Part shown: piece by piece, positions 1 through 10,624 of the stretch
How the letters are laid out: every line of letters starts with the position of its first letter
Numbering within the stretch: the stretch's first letter is position 1
DNA from: Trichobilharzia szidati
Taxonomy: Eukaryota > Platyhelminthes > Trematoda > Strigeidida > Schistosomatidae
Direction of reading: 5' to 3'
Length of the DNA: 64,000 nucleotides
Assembly: GCA_944472155.2 (NCBI GenBank)
Contig: OX235273.1
Location: 4,437,204 to 4,501,203, forward strand
Program-made: the position numbers and the translations under genes
The notes under the pieces: model-generated
Seen by the model: the letters and a program-made list of their open reading frames with translations, nothing else
Told to the model about the DNA's origin: nothing
Database searches by the model: none

Positions 1-563
1 TCTTTGTGACCCACTGGCCAAGTTTCTGATCCGTATAGAAGAAGAACTGACTTGACATTTGTATTGAAAATCCGAATTTTGTTGTTGATGCTGAGTTGAG
101 TGACGAAGATTTCCAGATTGGTTTCAGGTTGATGAATGTGTTTCTCGCCTTCCCGATTCTCGATTTGACATCCTCGTCCGTTCCATGTGCCTGTAGTTGA
201 GACAATGTTCCCTAGTTAAGTGGAAGAAGTAACCTCTTTCATATCCCTCCCGTTGATGGTGATTGGCGCTGGGTGTTGCTGTTGTTGTTGTTGGTTGGTT
301 GGTTATTTTCATAACCTCCGTCTTGTCTATGTTCACCTGGAGTCCTGTCTTTGCCGCTTTTTCGACCAGTTTGTCAGATATCGCTTGCAAGTCTTCGATT
401 TTGTGTGACATCAAACATAAATCATCCACGCGCGAAATCTCGGTCATCTAGGTTCTTCGTGTCCTTCCAGGATATCCCTGTCTTCTCGTTTCCCACTGTC
501 TGACGCATAATCCAGTCCAGTCCACCACCATTAGGAATATCATTGGTGATAATGAGCGATCGC
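1..563 (-). mobile_element. RTE-b LINE fragment, RT C-terminal part, cut by window edge
   Basis: Minus-strand translation gives RT pieces ending in VDDLCLMSHKIEDLQ and VNIDKTEVMKI, followed by an ACC/AAC-rich linker and the ESGRRETHSS segment shared with the copies at 16.4-17.5 kb and 49.4-50.1 kb. These are RTE-clade (SR2-like) RT and post-RT sequences. Frames are broken. At 415-440 the FADD catalytic motif carries a 4-nt insertion that is also present in the other RTE-b copies spanning it. The 5' end is truncated near 563; the 3' end lies outside the window. RT family assignment is secure; activity is excluded. Confidence 0.85.
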
Positions 564-737
564 ATATACGTATCCTTCAAATGGCCTTGATAGAAACGAG
601 TTGGATTGATAAATTAAAACAACCAACAACCAATAGGGTTCCAAGGTCACAAGTGGGGTGGGGAATACAAAAAGCATTGTAGTCTAGGGATAAATATAGT
701 ATTTTGGAAAAAAATTAGGTCTATATAACAGTTTGGC

Positions 738-1067
738 CACGGATTGATATCAGTTGGAGAAGAATTGAAACCAACCAAGGAGTACAAGTCAACAGATGTT
801 TCATCCTAGCCTGAGACTTTTCAACAGAACGCACACACAACTCCCCATATAAGCAAACCCGGTGACTTAACGTTACGAGACCAGCCTCATAGACCACTCA
901 ACCAATTGCGAAGGTATTCAGTAGAAACCTGTGAAAATCCTAACCTCCGTCAGTTCACGAGTTTAGTGCCATTGCCAGTCAGTATCGTCGGGGAATATCC
1001 GTCTTCACACCCTACCTGGTGGATCCCACTGATTACAATTTCTCATTAGAACTTCAGAAGTTAAAAC
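738..1067 (-). mobile_element. HHR-retroposon, decayed, left half of an inverted pair
   Basis: Read on the minus strand it follows the HHR-retroposon plan: 5' body, tRNA-like promoter region, then hammerhead region (about 780-835, with gtttcatcctag complementing gaaa plus stem II) and the tail atcagttggagaag. It is strongly diverged, with deletions in the core. It runs directly into a plus-strand copy of the same element, giving a head-to-head pair. Confidence 0.55.
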
Positions 1068-1293
1068 TTTTCGGTTGGCTGAATGCCTCATAAAGTGGTT
1101 GAATGATGAACATAACTTGAGGTTCCTCGGTTCAATTTTTGATAGGATCGAAGGATCATGCCCAGAAGAGTCTCAAATTAGGAAGAAATATCTATCGAGT
1201 ACTCTCTGTTGGTTTCCAATAGTTCTCTAACTGATATCGATCAATGACCCAACTTGAAACGAATCATATCCCTACAAACCAACTCTTGAGTAT
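1068..1293 (+). mobile_element. HHR-retroposon, decayed, right half of an inverted pair
   Basis: Plus-strand remnant with the degenerate hammerhead gaagagtctcaaattagg at about 1172-1190 followed by a gaaa-like box, then ccaatagttctctaactgat and the family 3' terminus atccctacaaaccaac near 1270. The body and promoter part are largely unrecognisable. Together with 738-1067 it is an old inverted dimer. Confidence 0.55.
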
Positions 1294-2204
1294 GACCTAA
1301 AAGGAAAAGCGAATCATATCGATCAAAAAAGTAGCTACTTTTTCTATCTATCTGTCTCTAATCCCGTCTATGTTTGATCTATCTGAGTTCATTGCCTTCG
1401 AAATAATAATAATAATAACAATAATGGGTATTACAATATTTTATTTTTTTCCTTCTGTTGATTAGTAATGCTTACAATTTGATATGTCATTATTTCTGTA
1501 GACAATTTTCGGCTATCATCAGAAATAGCAGTTGTAATTGTAGTAGTATAGACATTTAGACATTGTCATTCTAACTGGCTAGCCAAAATGTACTCGTCTA
1601 TTAAAATTACAATCTGTTTGTCCGTCTATCGATCTCTCCATCTGTCCATCCGTCTATCTGTCTGTCTGTCTATTGCCATATCCACCAACTACAATAACAA
1701 CATTTGACCTAGAATAGCCAATCACATCGACCAACTATTATTATTATTATTATTATTATTATTATCATTACTAGTTGTAATAAATTAACTTTACCCAGAT
1801 GTATAGTCTAAAGCGCTAATCAATAGAATTTTACATAACAAATTATAGTAATACATTGTAATACTGTGATAATTTGTTCCAAGTTTAATCAAGAATTAAT
1901 ACCAGTTAATGAGCCGTTGAAAATCAGAGAGTACTGTTTGGATAGCTGCTTCGTTATACGTCGGGGGGGGGAGGGGACTCCTCTTTAGAAGTGCGCATCC
2001 ATATCCATATGTGTTTATCAGTTTATCTGCTCCTGTGAAGCCAGACATGTCTGTTGTTCGACTCAGATTTTGTCCAAGATGAGTGGAAGAACACTACCCA
2101 ATGCGGTTATGAAAAGGCGGAATTAGAGTTGTAAGCAGACTGAGAACTGAACATCTGATCAATACTGATTATACTATCTCTGCAACCTCCCAGTCTACAG
2201 CTGC
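1294..2204. other. No gene seen; simple repeats
   Basis: AT-rich sequence without a supportable reading frame. It holds short microsatellites: an AAT/AAC run near 1399-1424, a GTCT/ATCT run at about 1617-1675 and a TTA run at about 1737-1768. A run of G near 1962-1974 is also present. Confidence 0.6.
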
Positions 2205-2375
2205 CTGTATCCAATAAAACTCTATTGTTCTTCTATATTGCTATTCTTTTGCCTCATATCTCTGTTTATTATCTCTGGTTTAAATCTCTTTTTACTCTTT
2301 TCTCTTGCTTTCAGTCCTACGTGAAGTGTTACAACTCGAACTGCTGCACATCAGCGTAAAGTTCTGCTTTAAAAC
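2205..2375 (+). mobile_element. LINE-d 3' untranslated tail fragment
   Basis: Matches by eye the 3' tail of the LINE at 60300-61175: an aaactctattgttcttc start, tttgcctcatatctctg, a ttttctcttgctttcag stretch and a terminal cgtaaagttctgc. Only the non-coding tail is preserved. It lies just upstream of the CR1-like LINE remnant. Confidence 0.6.
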
Positions 2376-2413
2376 CTGTCAGTCAGTTAGCCAGTCTGTA
2401 AGGCGGAGAGTAA

Positions 2414-3013
2414 CCTACAGAAATCAATACGTATCCTGCTAATAGTGACGACAGTGATATAGGAATTAAATCAGAAATTAAGTATCTTGGACTTATTCTC
2501 TCTTCTGATCTCTCCTGGTCTTCCCATGTCTCAGCGATCTCCAGTAAAATATTCCGCCTGACATTTTACATAAAGAAGTTAAGGCACTCGGGTATAACTC
2601 AACCCCTCCTCTTACAGTTTATAAACTCTTGCATCCTACCTATTCTTCTTTATTGTTCACCCTTATTCTTTCCTGGTTTGCTTAAAAAGGACTTTGTCAC
2701 AATTCGTAGAATTCTGAAGACTATCAGTAGGGTGAGTGGTGTCCCAGTGGACTACATAGTTAACGTCGTTGTCGATAGGCACTTGACTTCGTGCAGTAAA
2801 TTTGCTAAAGGGATTTTGTCTGACTTGGAGCATCCACTTCACCCTCAGCTTTCACCTTGCATCTCCTCAGGTAGAACAAGAAGTAACTTCAGAAAACTGT
2901 ATGCACACACGTCTAAGTATAAAAATTCTGTGATACCATACTTGGCACGTATTTTATGTGATGAAAATAGCGTCAGGCAAGAATTGACTAACCTTTTTTC
3001 ATCTAGTAAATAA
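2414..3013 (+). pseudogene. CR1-like LINE reverse transcriptase, C-terminal 199 codons
   Basis: An uninterrupted frame from a stop at 2411 to the natural stop at 3011-3013. It contains the late RT motif KYLGLILSSDLSW, then the thumb and C-terminal segment with HSGITQPLLLQF, LPILLYCSPLFFPG, ISRVSGVPVDYIV and a conserved SRTRS-type block (GRTRSNFRKLY). This pattern is typical of CR1/jockey-type schistosome LINEs (SR1/SR3/Perere class); exact family naming would need a search. The 5' two thirds (endonuclease, RT fingers and palm) are absent, so it is a 5'-truncated copy. The intact frame suggests a comparatively young insertion. Confidence 0.8.
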
Positions 3014-3505
3014 ACAATCTCCTCCATCCATCCTTATATACCTTCAAGTTTTACTTTTATGATTTCTATTATATTTATGATCCTGTTGCTTCTTGTTTTT
3101 ACTTTCATAACTGCAAACACCAACTTATCTATATGACTGTTGTAATCTTTGTTTATTCCCTCACCATATCATGTAAAGAGAACATTATATTCAATATTTT
3201 TAATCATGCTAAGATTTGTATGCCGCATCGACAATACTGTGTGAAACAAGCCCACGGCAATTTTCACTTGTATTATTATCACTACCTTAGCTGTTATCAT
3301 TATTATTATTTCCATTTTATATGCTGCATGTTTCTTTTTTGATATTACCCCTATTGTAAATGTGGAAAATTTTCTGTGTGATTAATTTTATTGATAATTT
3401 GAAGAAATTAGATGCAATATTGTGAATAATGCTGAAAATTCCAATCTGTATCACAAGTACTGTTTTGGGAATAAAGTAAATCATTGTTATTATCATTATA
3501 CGTAT
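3014..3505 (+). mobile_element. 3' UTR of the CR1-like LINE
   Basis: Sequence downstream of the RT stop with no coding signal, ending in ggaataaagtaaatc and short ATT-type repeats near 3485-3505. This fits the end of a LINE whose RNA is primed on a short repeat tail. The exact 3' boundary is uncertain. Confidence 0.5.
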
Positions 3506-3751
3506 TGCTGAAACTTTAGCCATCCAAATACAAAAGCCTAAACTTTGTACACAGAAGAAGTCTGTTCAATCAGTCCTTCACTCATGGTCATAATTCGCCT
3601 TTGTTTCATCAGTTTAGTCCACACTTCCACTCCGTCCCTGGTTGCTTTACCTTTTGTTTATTCAAACTGCGTATGCATCCAATATATTGTTTTTATTGTT
3701 ATTAGAACTATTATTATTTTCAATCAGAACAGTTCCCGATATTATTCCACT

Positions 3752-3764
3752 TTGTCATCCTTTA
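3752..3764 (+). repeat. Target-site duplication, left copy
   Basis: The 13-bp sequence ttgtcatccttta flanks the RTE-a insertion and recurs exactly at 4400-4412. Such duplications mark LINE target-primed integration. Confidence 0.85.
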
Positions 3765-4399
3765 CCTAACTGGGAAGCATCGTCTCAACTACAGGTAGAA
3801 CTGACGAGGATATCAAAGCAAGGATCAGAAAAGCAAAACAAGCCTTCACTGCTCTCAAGTCTGTGTGGAGGTCAAAAGCACTACTCAGCATCAAAAATAA
3901 GATCTGGATTTTCAACTCCAATGTGAAGTCAGTCAGTGCTACTATACGGATCAGAGACTTGGCGCCTCATAAAGATCATCTCAAACAAACTACAGACCTT
4001 CATTAACAGTTGTCTTCGCTCAATACTCAAGATCAGATGGCCAGCCAGAAAAGATCAGCAACAGAGATCTCTGGGAGCGAACCAACCAAGAACCGATTGT
4101 GTAACAAATAAGCAGAAGGAAATGGAGATGGATTGGCCATACTCTGAGGAAACAATGCATCAAGTGACATCACTAGACAAGCCATCACTCGAGTGGAACC
4201 CGAAAGGGAAGCGTTGAGTTGGTCGTCAGTGCAAGGGTGACGTGGAAGAGGTGATGTGATGAGGAGATGAAAACGTGTGGGCAGACTTGGAGCCAAGTGA
4301 AGACTCTATCAGTGAACCGAAGGCAATGGAGACGCATGCCTAAGGCCCTATGTTCCTCTAGGAATTAAAGGAAACAATAATAATAATACTAATAAATAA
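3765..4399 (+). mobile_element. RTE-a LINE 3' fragment with target-site duplication
   Basis: Begins at the post-RT segment (TGRTDEDIKARIRKAK, LKSVWRSKALLSIKN, LLYGSETW) and ends ggaattaaaggaaacaataataat. The frame breaks several times. The 5' truncation, the (AAT)-type tail and the flanking 13-bp duplications at 3752-3764 and 4400-4412 define a complete 635-bp retrotransposition event. Confidence 0.9.
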
Positions 4400-4412
4400 T
4401 TGTCATCCTTTA
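4400..4412 (+). repeat. Target-site duplication, right copy
   Basis: Exact partner of 3752-3764, directly after the AAT tail of the RTE-a insertion. Confidence 0.85.
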
Positions 4413-4495
4413 TTTATTTAATACAGTATGACTTTGTCTAAAAGTCTGAAGAGTTTGTCCGTTAGGATTTGATTTGTTTCATTATTGAACACGGT

Positions 4496-4565
4496 GGATT
4501 GATATCGGTTATAGAATCATTGAAAACCAGTAGTGGAGTATTAAACGGCAGTTTTGTGCTGCCGA
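4496..4565 (-). mobile_element. HHR-retroposon 3' tip, inverted
   Basis: The stretch gatatcggttatagaatc, then ttgaaaaccag and ggagtattaaacgg, is the reverse complement of the hammerhead-to-tail part of the family. It directly precedes a plus-strand copy, repeating the minus-then-plus arrangement seen elsewhere. Confidence 0.6.
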
Positions 4566-4890
4566 CGGGATGCTGGATGAAGTTCACTGGAGTTCTAGAG
4601 AGAAATCGTGATCAGTGGGGTTCAGCCGGTCTGGAGTGAGTGGTGGTTGCGTCAAACCTAGCAAATGGGTAGAAGTTAGAATTTATTGGCTGGCCATTGA
4701 ATTGGGTCCCAGTTGCTGAATAGTCTAGGAGCTTGCCTTATTACCGGAGGGCTCTAGGTTCGAAACCAAGTGAGGCCAGTACTTCCGATGAGTTCCAAAC
4801 TAGGCCGAAATGGCTGTCCAGGACTGTCCTCTGGTTTTTAGTAGTCCTCTAACTGATATTAATCTGTGGGCAAATTTGTTTGCAGTGTTA
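4566..4890 (+). mobile_element. HHR-retroposon, decayed
   Basis: Contains the body gttctagagagaaatcgtga, the promoter region cccagttgctgaatag ... ctaggttcgaaacc (B-box-like), the hammerhead remnant cttccgatgagttccaaac followed by taggccgaaatgg (about 4783-4812), and the tail tctaactgatatt. Core positions are mutated. Confidence 0.65.
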
Positions 4891-5160
4891 TCTTATAACA
4901 ATAATCACCTTGTTGCGTAATGTTCTAAATGCTCACTAGTCTTATTATTTCTACACCTCTCTTCTAAGATTTATACAATGCACGAAGTATTCTGTAGATT
5001 ATGTAGCATATTTTGCTACTTGCTGACTAACTGTGATTATAGTCACAAATATCCTGTCGCAGTTCACACTATTAATTATTTAAAAACAATAGTAGTTCTG
5101 AGAAACTCCACTCCAAGACATTAGAAATACATTTCAGCGTAGATCTCCACAAAAACTGAC

Positions 5161-5174
5161 GTCATTTGGATTAT
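5161..5174 (+). repeat. Target-site duplication, left copy
   Basis: gtcatttggattat flanks the 3' side of the minus-strand RTE-a copy; a one-mismatch partner lies at 6648-6661. Confidence 0.75.
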
Positions 5175-6647
5175 GATTATTTATTGTTTCCTTTAATTCC
5201 TGCAGGAACATAGGGCTCCAGCCGTGCGTCTCCATTGCGCCCGGTTCTCTGCTAGAGTCTTCACCTGGCTCCAAGTCTGCCCACACGTTTTCATCTCCTC
5301 TTCACATGACCTCCAAGTCACCCCACCCTAACACTGACGACCAACTCGCCGCTTCCCTTTCGGGTTCCACTCGAGCGATGGCTTGTCTAGTGATGTCACT
5401 TGATGCATTGTTTCCTCAGAGTATGGCCAATCCATCTCCATTTCTTCCTGCCTATTTGTTTCACAATCGGTCCCTGCTAGGTTGGTTCGCTCATTGCCAG
5501 AGATCTCTGTTGGTGATCTTTCCTGGCCGTACATCTGATCATGAGTATTGAGCAAAGACAGCTGTTCATGAAGGTCTGTAGTTCGTTTCAGATGCTCTTT
5601 ATGAGGCGCCAAGTCTCTGATCCGTATAGTAGCACTGACTGACTTCACATTGGAGTTGAAAATCCAGATCTTATTTTTGATGCTGAGTAGTGCTTTTGAC
5701 CTCCACACAGACTTGAGAGTAATGAAGGCTTGTCTTGCTTTTCTGATCCTTGCTTTGATATCCTCATCAGTTCCGCCTGTAGTTGAAACGATGCTTCCCA
5801 GGTAGGTACAGGAGGCAGTTTCTTTCAGATTCATCCCATTTATGCCGATCTTTTTCTGTTGTTGTTGTTGCTGTTGGTGGTGTTGCCCAGGAATCCTCAT
5901 CACCTCTGTTTTCTCTATGTTCACCTGAAGTTTCATCTTTGATGTTTCTTCTATAGCCAGCTTTTTGCTTTTCACTTGCATATCTTCCGGTTTGTGGGAA
6001 ATCAGACATATATCATCGGCGAAGTCTAGATCCTCCAAGTTTTTTGTGTGAATCCATTTTATGCCTGTTTTCTCGCTGCCCGCCGCTGTTTGTCGCATTA
6101 TCCAGTCTACTGCAATCAAGAAAATCATTGGCGATAGTAGGCAGCCTTGTCTGACTCCTGTCCTCACTTCGAAGGGTTCCGTAAGTTTCCCGTTGTTGAT
6201 TACTTGGCATACAGCATTGTCATACAACTGTTGGATGAGATGTATAATTGTCGGTGACACCCCGTAGTAGCGAAGTAGTTGCCAAATCACCTCTCGATCG
6301 ACGCTGTCGAAGGCCTTTTCAAAGTCGATGAAGTTGGGATAGAGAGGTGACTGCCATTCCAAGCTTTGTTCAATGATGATCCATAATGTGGCGACTTGAT
6401 CAATACATGACTTGTTTCTCCTGAATCCAGCCTGTTCCGTTCGAAGTTTTTCATCCAGGGCATGTTTGATTCTCTCCAGGATGATACGACTTAGTATTTT
6501 GCTTGGGATGGACAGGAGCATAATTCCGCGACAGTTCTCGCATTGACTTATTTTCTCCTTTCTTTGGTAGTTTGAATAAGTATCCTTTCTTCCAATCCAC
6601 GGGTACTTTGCCTTCTTTCCACACCTTCTTTAGTAGTGGCGTCCGAT
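5175..6647 (-). mobile_element. RTE-a LINE, 1.5-kb 5'-truncated copy
   Basis: Minus-strand RTE with the tail attcctgcaggaacataggg (reverse of the canonical end) at about 5190-5220, a full RT palm and thumb, and the upstream KKVWKEGKVPVDWKKGY segment near 6570-6630. The duplications at 5161-5174 and 6648-6661 (13 of 14 identical) bound it. The N-terminal endonuclease is missing. Confidence 0.9.
5328..6521 (-). pseudogene. RTE reverse transcriptase, 397-codon open remnant
   Basis: The longest open frame in the window. Residue landmarks: QAGFRRNKS 30-38, FIDFEKAFDSV 64-74 (first catalytic Asp), GVRQGCLLSP 122-131, FADD 167-170 (catalytic Asp pair), VNIEKTEVM about 200-208, then a poly-Gln linker and YLGSIVSTTGGTDEDI. 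RT would copy LINE RNA at a nicked target site. The start shown is only the first in-frame initiator; homology continues upstream to 6647 through a frameshift near 6540-6551. Sequence after about residue 290 also departs from the family frame, so the product would be defective. Confidence 0.9.
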
Positions 6648-6661
6648 GTCATTTGGATAAT
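6648..6661 (+). repeat. Target-site duplication, right copy
   Basis: gtcatttggataat, partner of 5161-5174, at the truncated 5' end of the minus-strand RTE-a. Confidence 0.75.
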
Positions 6662-7054
6662 CAATGAAAACGGATCAAATAAACAGTCATCGAACCAAGG
6701 AGCTTCGAATTTTGAGGCGAATCGGATGACCATTTAGCCAGTGGGTTGAATTTCAACAATCTATGAATTCTAAATTCTGTCCTTTCGTGATATGGCCCCA
6801 ATGCGAACCAGTGCGAATGACGGCCACAACGAAAAACTCAGCAAAACGTATGAAGTGAAGGATGATATTGCTAATTCTGGTGAACTGGATTTTACGAAAG
6901 ACAGTGAGGAACGAAAAGACGGCGGTATTCTAGACCGACCGGAATACTCGAGAAGATCTAGATTTCTCAGATGGTTTATGTGTAATTTCAAATAAATTCA
7001 AAGACATACAGGCGAAAATGAACAAGTTTGAAGGAGAGGCAGTCGGTTGGTTGG
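6662..7054. other. No recognised element; one 67-codon frame
   Basis: Contains an unrecognised plus-strand frame at 6792-6995 (starts MAPMRTSANDGHNEK, charged, no signal peptide or membrane segment). It has no homologous second copy in the window and no visible promoter or splice context. It could be chance or a piece of an unknown element. Confidence 0.4.
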
Positions 7055-7500
7055 TCCGTTTTCGACATAGAACTTTACACATATGTGCGGAAGTTCAAGT
7101 CGCCACACTCCATGTAGCACACAAAGCAAGATAAGAAAGTAGGGGAAATGCATAATAATGACAGTAAACGGAGGTGTGAGACAAAGGAATAGTAATAACG
7201 AAGAAAAAAACAGTTTAATTGGAAATCATAAGTCACAAGGAGTGGATGCATCTGCCTGCGCCTTTGACAGCGACGATTTTGAGCCATGTCACCAGTTGTT
7301 TCCAGCGGCCATTGGTTTTCACCGTCCCGAGGACCCTAACCAGGAAGTCTACACCTTCCTACGTGGCTTAGACTAACTGTTGTAGATTTCATTGACTGGT
7401 GCTATGTTTTCGTTTGACCACCGCTAGCTCTTTTCCAGCCTGGCTCTATATCAGCTAACATTGCCCATTGTCGAGGAAGGCGATGACTATGCATGGAGAG
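7055..7500 (-). mobile_element. LINE-d 3' end fragment
   Basis: The reverse complement matches the tail and last codons of the LINE at 60300-61175: the GRCRL/GWGPRDGKN-like C-terminus, GDMAQNR near 7280, then a pyrimidine-rich 3' UTR ending with gtgctacatggagtgtgg and cttgaacttccgcaca. The reading frame is interrupted. Confidence 0.7.
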
Positions 7501-7852
7501 GCAGTCAGCGATGACAGGACTTCAAGTGAACACAGAAAAGGTGGAGGTGATGAAGATAACCAAACAACCAGCCAACAATCAGCACCAATCACTGTCAACC
7601 GGAGAAATTTGAAAGAGGTCATCTCCTTCACCCATCTAGGCATCATCATTTCAACTATCTGCAGTGTGAATGAAGATGTCTAAGCTAGGCAGGATTAAAA
7701 AGCCAGACAAACCTTCATGAATCTGAAATCAGTTTGCAAATGTACTGCGCTAAGTTGGCAGAACAAGATTGAGATTTTCAACTCCAATTTTATGTCAGTC
7801 AGTGCTTCTATATGGTTATGACACTTAGCACACTCGCCAGCAAAAGCATTTC
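7501..7852 (+). mobile_element. RTE-b-like LINE, upstream part, split by an insertion
   Basis: Encodes degraded VNTEKVEVMKITKQP-like and ITVNRRNLKEV/FTHLGIIIST segments, then the SVNEDV and IFNSN blocks of the post-RT region. The element resumes at 8206 after an HHR-retroposon, so the two parts are one nested-in LINE. Confidence 0.7.
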
Positions 7853-8205
7853 TAACAAAATCCCTGCAAAAAACAACCAATACTTGAAAATTCATCTGAT
7901 GCTCACTAGTGACTGGGCCTATTGAGACAGTGACCTGCAGGTCTAGTGGGAAGCTGTGGCCAGTAGGATGCAGCAGATTGAAGGTGAGGCAGCAGCTCAT
8001 CAAAGAATAAGACCAGGTCTCAGTGACTTAATGGTAACCAGAATGTCCTGGATTCAAACCCCGGTGGCTGTGCACTGTGAAGAGTTTCAAAACTGGGACG
8101 ACACAGCCGACTGTCCAGTACTCCCTGGCTGGTTTTCCAGTTGTTCTCTAACTGATGTCAGCTCATGACTAAATCGTCTTTCATCATTAATCACCTTCAC
8201 TGGCT
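7853..8205 (+). mobile_element. HHR-retroposon inserted in an RTE
   Basis: Opens with the tail of an upstream monomer (aaatccctgcaaaaaac, then caatacttg) followed by the monomer start gatgctcactagtgactg. The promoter is truncated (tcagtgacttaatgg; B-box-like ggattcaaacccc). The hammerhead region gtgaagagtttcaaaactgg with the damaged box gacgacac lies at about 8077-8115, followed by tgtccagtactccctgg and the tail ctaactgatgtcagctcatg. The core is inactive by sequence. Confidence 0.75.
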
Positions 8206-8572
8206 TGATACTGACGATCATCTTGTCAGAAATGATAAGCCAAACGGACTCTTTCAACGAATCAACTAGAAACCCATAGATCAATAAATATGCCGGCGAA
8301 AATGGATACAAACTGGACACACGCTAAGGAGACCACTGAGTGACGTCACGCGCCAGGCAGGTCCTCTAGTGTAACCCGAAAGAAAAACGGACAGTTAGGA
8401 GTTCGAGGGTGATATAAGAATGGGTTAGTATGTAAAAGAAATGAAACCACACGGTCAATCACAGGAATATCTAAAGAAGACTTCAGAGAGCAGACTGAAA
8501 TGCAGATGTGCTGTCGAAGCCCTATGTTCTGCTCAGAATCCAAAGAAATGCTGATTTTATAATAATATCAAA
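8206..8572 (+). mobile_element. RTE-b-like LINE, downstream part to 3' end
   Basis: Continues the LINE interrupted at 7852: degraded DDQMAG, TNQ and MQEKMEMD blocks, then gaagccctatgttctgctc and a short ataataatatc tail near 8560-8572. Confidence 0.65.
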
Positions 8573-8940
8573 CATGATATCTAGGGACACAGACAAAGAA
8601 CACTGTCTAACCCATAAAGAACATTATTATTTATCTGTCAAGCCATAAACGTTATTTTGTGAGAACTAATTCACAAAAATTAAGTTGATATAAAGAAAAA
8701 TTGGTATAGACTATTTATTCATCGATGTAACAAATTACACAGACAAATGAGTCACTTTTCAATCTCTTATTGTTACGCAATAAATTGTATTCACTTTGGT
8801 TTCTAGTATGCTTTAACAAAAAGTCACTTGTTTGCTTACGAATCATGTGTGTACTGTCTGGAAGTGTTTAACCTCAAGTCTAGAGTGAAATTAAATTGAA
8901 ATTCCTTCAAATCTAAGAAATAAAAATGTCAATCTCTTGT
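8573..8940. other. No feature recognised
   Basis: AT-rich sequence with no supportable frame, repeat or RNA signal that I can see. Confidence 0.5.
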
Positions 8941-10020
8941 TCATTGTTGGTTAAAAGAAGGAGTGCTGATAAGACGTGATAGCCAGTGGAATTTGTTGTC
9001 TATAAAGGCAGGCTTAGTTAAGTGTCTAACAAACCAAGCAACAGCACTTAGCAGTACAATAAAAAACCTAAACGATGAAATGAAACAGATTGAAGAAGAA
9101 GAGTTGGTGTTAAATAACTAACTATCCCATAAAATTCCTTCCGAAGATCAGAAAAGGTCAAAGGCAAAATAAAAATAATGGTGAAATTAACAATGATTAC
9201 ATAGATAAGAAAGAATATAAGACATCTACAGTAGTTATACCATATAAGGAGGGGACGTCTGAGACCCTACCTTTAAACCTGCAAACTCCTTCAGGTAGGA
9301 CAAGCTCTGTAGGTTAAAGGGCCCTGTAGGTTGACCCAATTAAACAAAATAATATAATTTACAAAATACCTTGCAATGACTATGAATTGAGTCAACTACA
9401 AAGGTCAAAGTAGTAGGTCGGGGTTATTCAGATTGTCTGAAGATAGGAATTTAGCTAAGGTTAGAATGGATGAGCCCAATCGCAAAGATAAGTAATTTAG
9501 AAAAAAAGCTGAGCACTACATTGCACTGCATGCATTAACACACAACCACACAATAGAGTGGGTAGGACAGAGTCAAAATTCTAAGAAGTAATTTAAATGG
9601 GTGGAGAGAGAGGTTGATTACTGAATACTGGTTCATTGAGTCTACACCCAACACATGCAACAGAAATGACTCAACGCAAATACCAGAGATATGGAAGATA
9701 ATATTACCAGTCAAATCAGAGGATAATAAATAATGTTAAAATGTATGTCAATTCACATTATGACATTCTAACAAGTTATTTATTTTACTATAAAAACATC
9801 TTATTGCATTTTATTGATAACACCGAATGTACTGTATCTTATATTGATTTTATTCAAATGTCTTATCATAAATTTTTACTCGTGTATACAGATGAAGCCA
9901 GAAAGTTGCGTGAGTGACCTGATATGATTATGAGTGGCGGTAAATTGTGCTAGAATATAATTGTACAACGTGTAATTTATCAAGATAAAATCGTATGCAT
10001 AATGGAGTTATGCTCTACCA
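8941..10020 (+). mobile_element. PLE-A Penelope-like element, C-terminal relic
   Basis: Plus-strand fragments read FIKAGLVKCLTNQATALSS (8995-9060), DEMKQIEEEELV, SETL, a lost KPANSLRxxLCRLK block near 9270-9330, then NIIYKIPCNDYE (start of a GIY-YIG endonuclease) and LHCTACINTQPHNRVG about 9510-9560. It parallels the copies at 55925-57740 (minus) and 58838-59747 (plus). The tail gatatgattatgagtggc at about 9920-9940 belongs to the element's terminal repeat. Multiple stops; dead. Confidence 0.75.
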
Positions 10021-10040
10021 CAGTGCCCAAGTTCTATACC

Positions 10041-10302
10041 TATAACAACAGAAGACAACGGCCAGGCAACAGATCGTTTATTACGGAAAATCAACACGTA
10101 TTTATAGATTTTGATGTACATTAATGTAGGTTAATGTTAGTAGAAAATACAGTCTGTTGATTGGTTGTTTCTCACACAAAGTTAATCTTGCATCTCTTGT
10201 GGCTGTGTCAGTTCATCTATATGTTAACTGTATCCGCCTGTCCATCTTGACCTTGACCTCAATTACTGTCAACCAATTGGCTAGTAGACAGCTCTCACCA
10301 CA
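10041..10302 (+). mobile_element. Solo LTR-like repeat, internally deleted
   Basis: Shares ends and blocks with 27073-27410 and, reversed, 44163-44414: aacaacagaagacaacggcc near the start, tatttatagattttgatg, and the terminus ctagtagacagctctcacca ending CA. Ends of the TG..CA type with no internal ORF suggest an LTR-retrotransposon solo LTR. A matching duplication at the edges is not clear. Confidence 0.55.
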
Positions 10303-10429
10303 TACTTATATCATTAATACATATGGAATCCACCATGTTGTGTTTAAAGTAGACGCCATTCAATGAAATTGGTTGCAAGTGGCGTTACACCACAAAATAA
10401 CAGAAGGTTGAATCCAAGGATTACTGGAT

Positions 10430-10605
10430 TCCAAATTGGTCGTTGCAAGATCAATGCTCTCAACTGCTAACCAGAAGATCTTTGATGAGATTCTTGACTG
10501 GGTGGCTGGTGCACACTACTAGAGATGTTTAAACCAGAACCAGGGAGCTGTTCAGTGCATCATGGTCTTGAGTCATCTAACTGATGTCGATTCTTGAGGT
10601 AATTT
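10430..10605 (+). mobile_element. HHR-retroposon, highly decayed 3' half
   Basis: ctaaccagaagatctttgat aligns with the promoter/B-box region, gaaccagggagctgttcagt with the hammerhead 3' side, and gtcatctaactgatgtcgat with the tail. The catalytic core is destroyed. Confidence 0.45.
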
Positions 10606-10624
10606 TCATTGAAGTTACTGAATA

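Noticed and set aside
220..451. Cys/Val-rich plus-strand frames
   Set aside because: They read the antisense of the RTE Gln/Asn/Thr linker repeats, giving artefactual Cys or Val runs.
5306..5551. Plus-strand 81-codon frame as a gene
   Set aside because: Antisense shadow of the RTE-a C-terminus; similar antisense frames recur at every RTE copy.
6792..6995. 67-codon frame as a host gene
   Set aside because: No start context, homology, splice signal or second copy that I can see; listed only as an unassigned frame.
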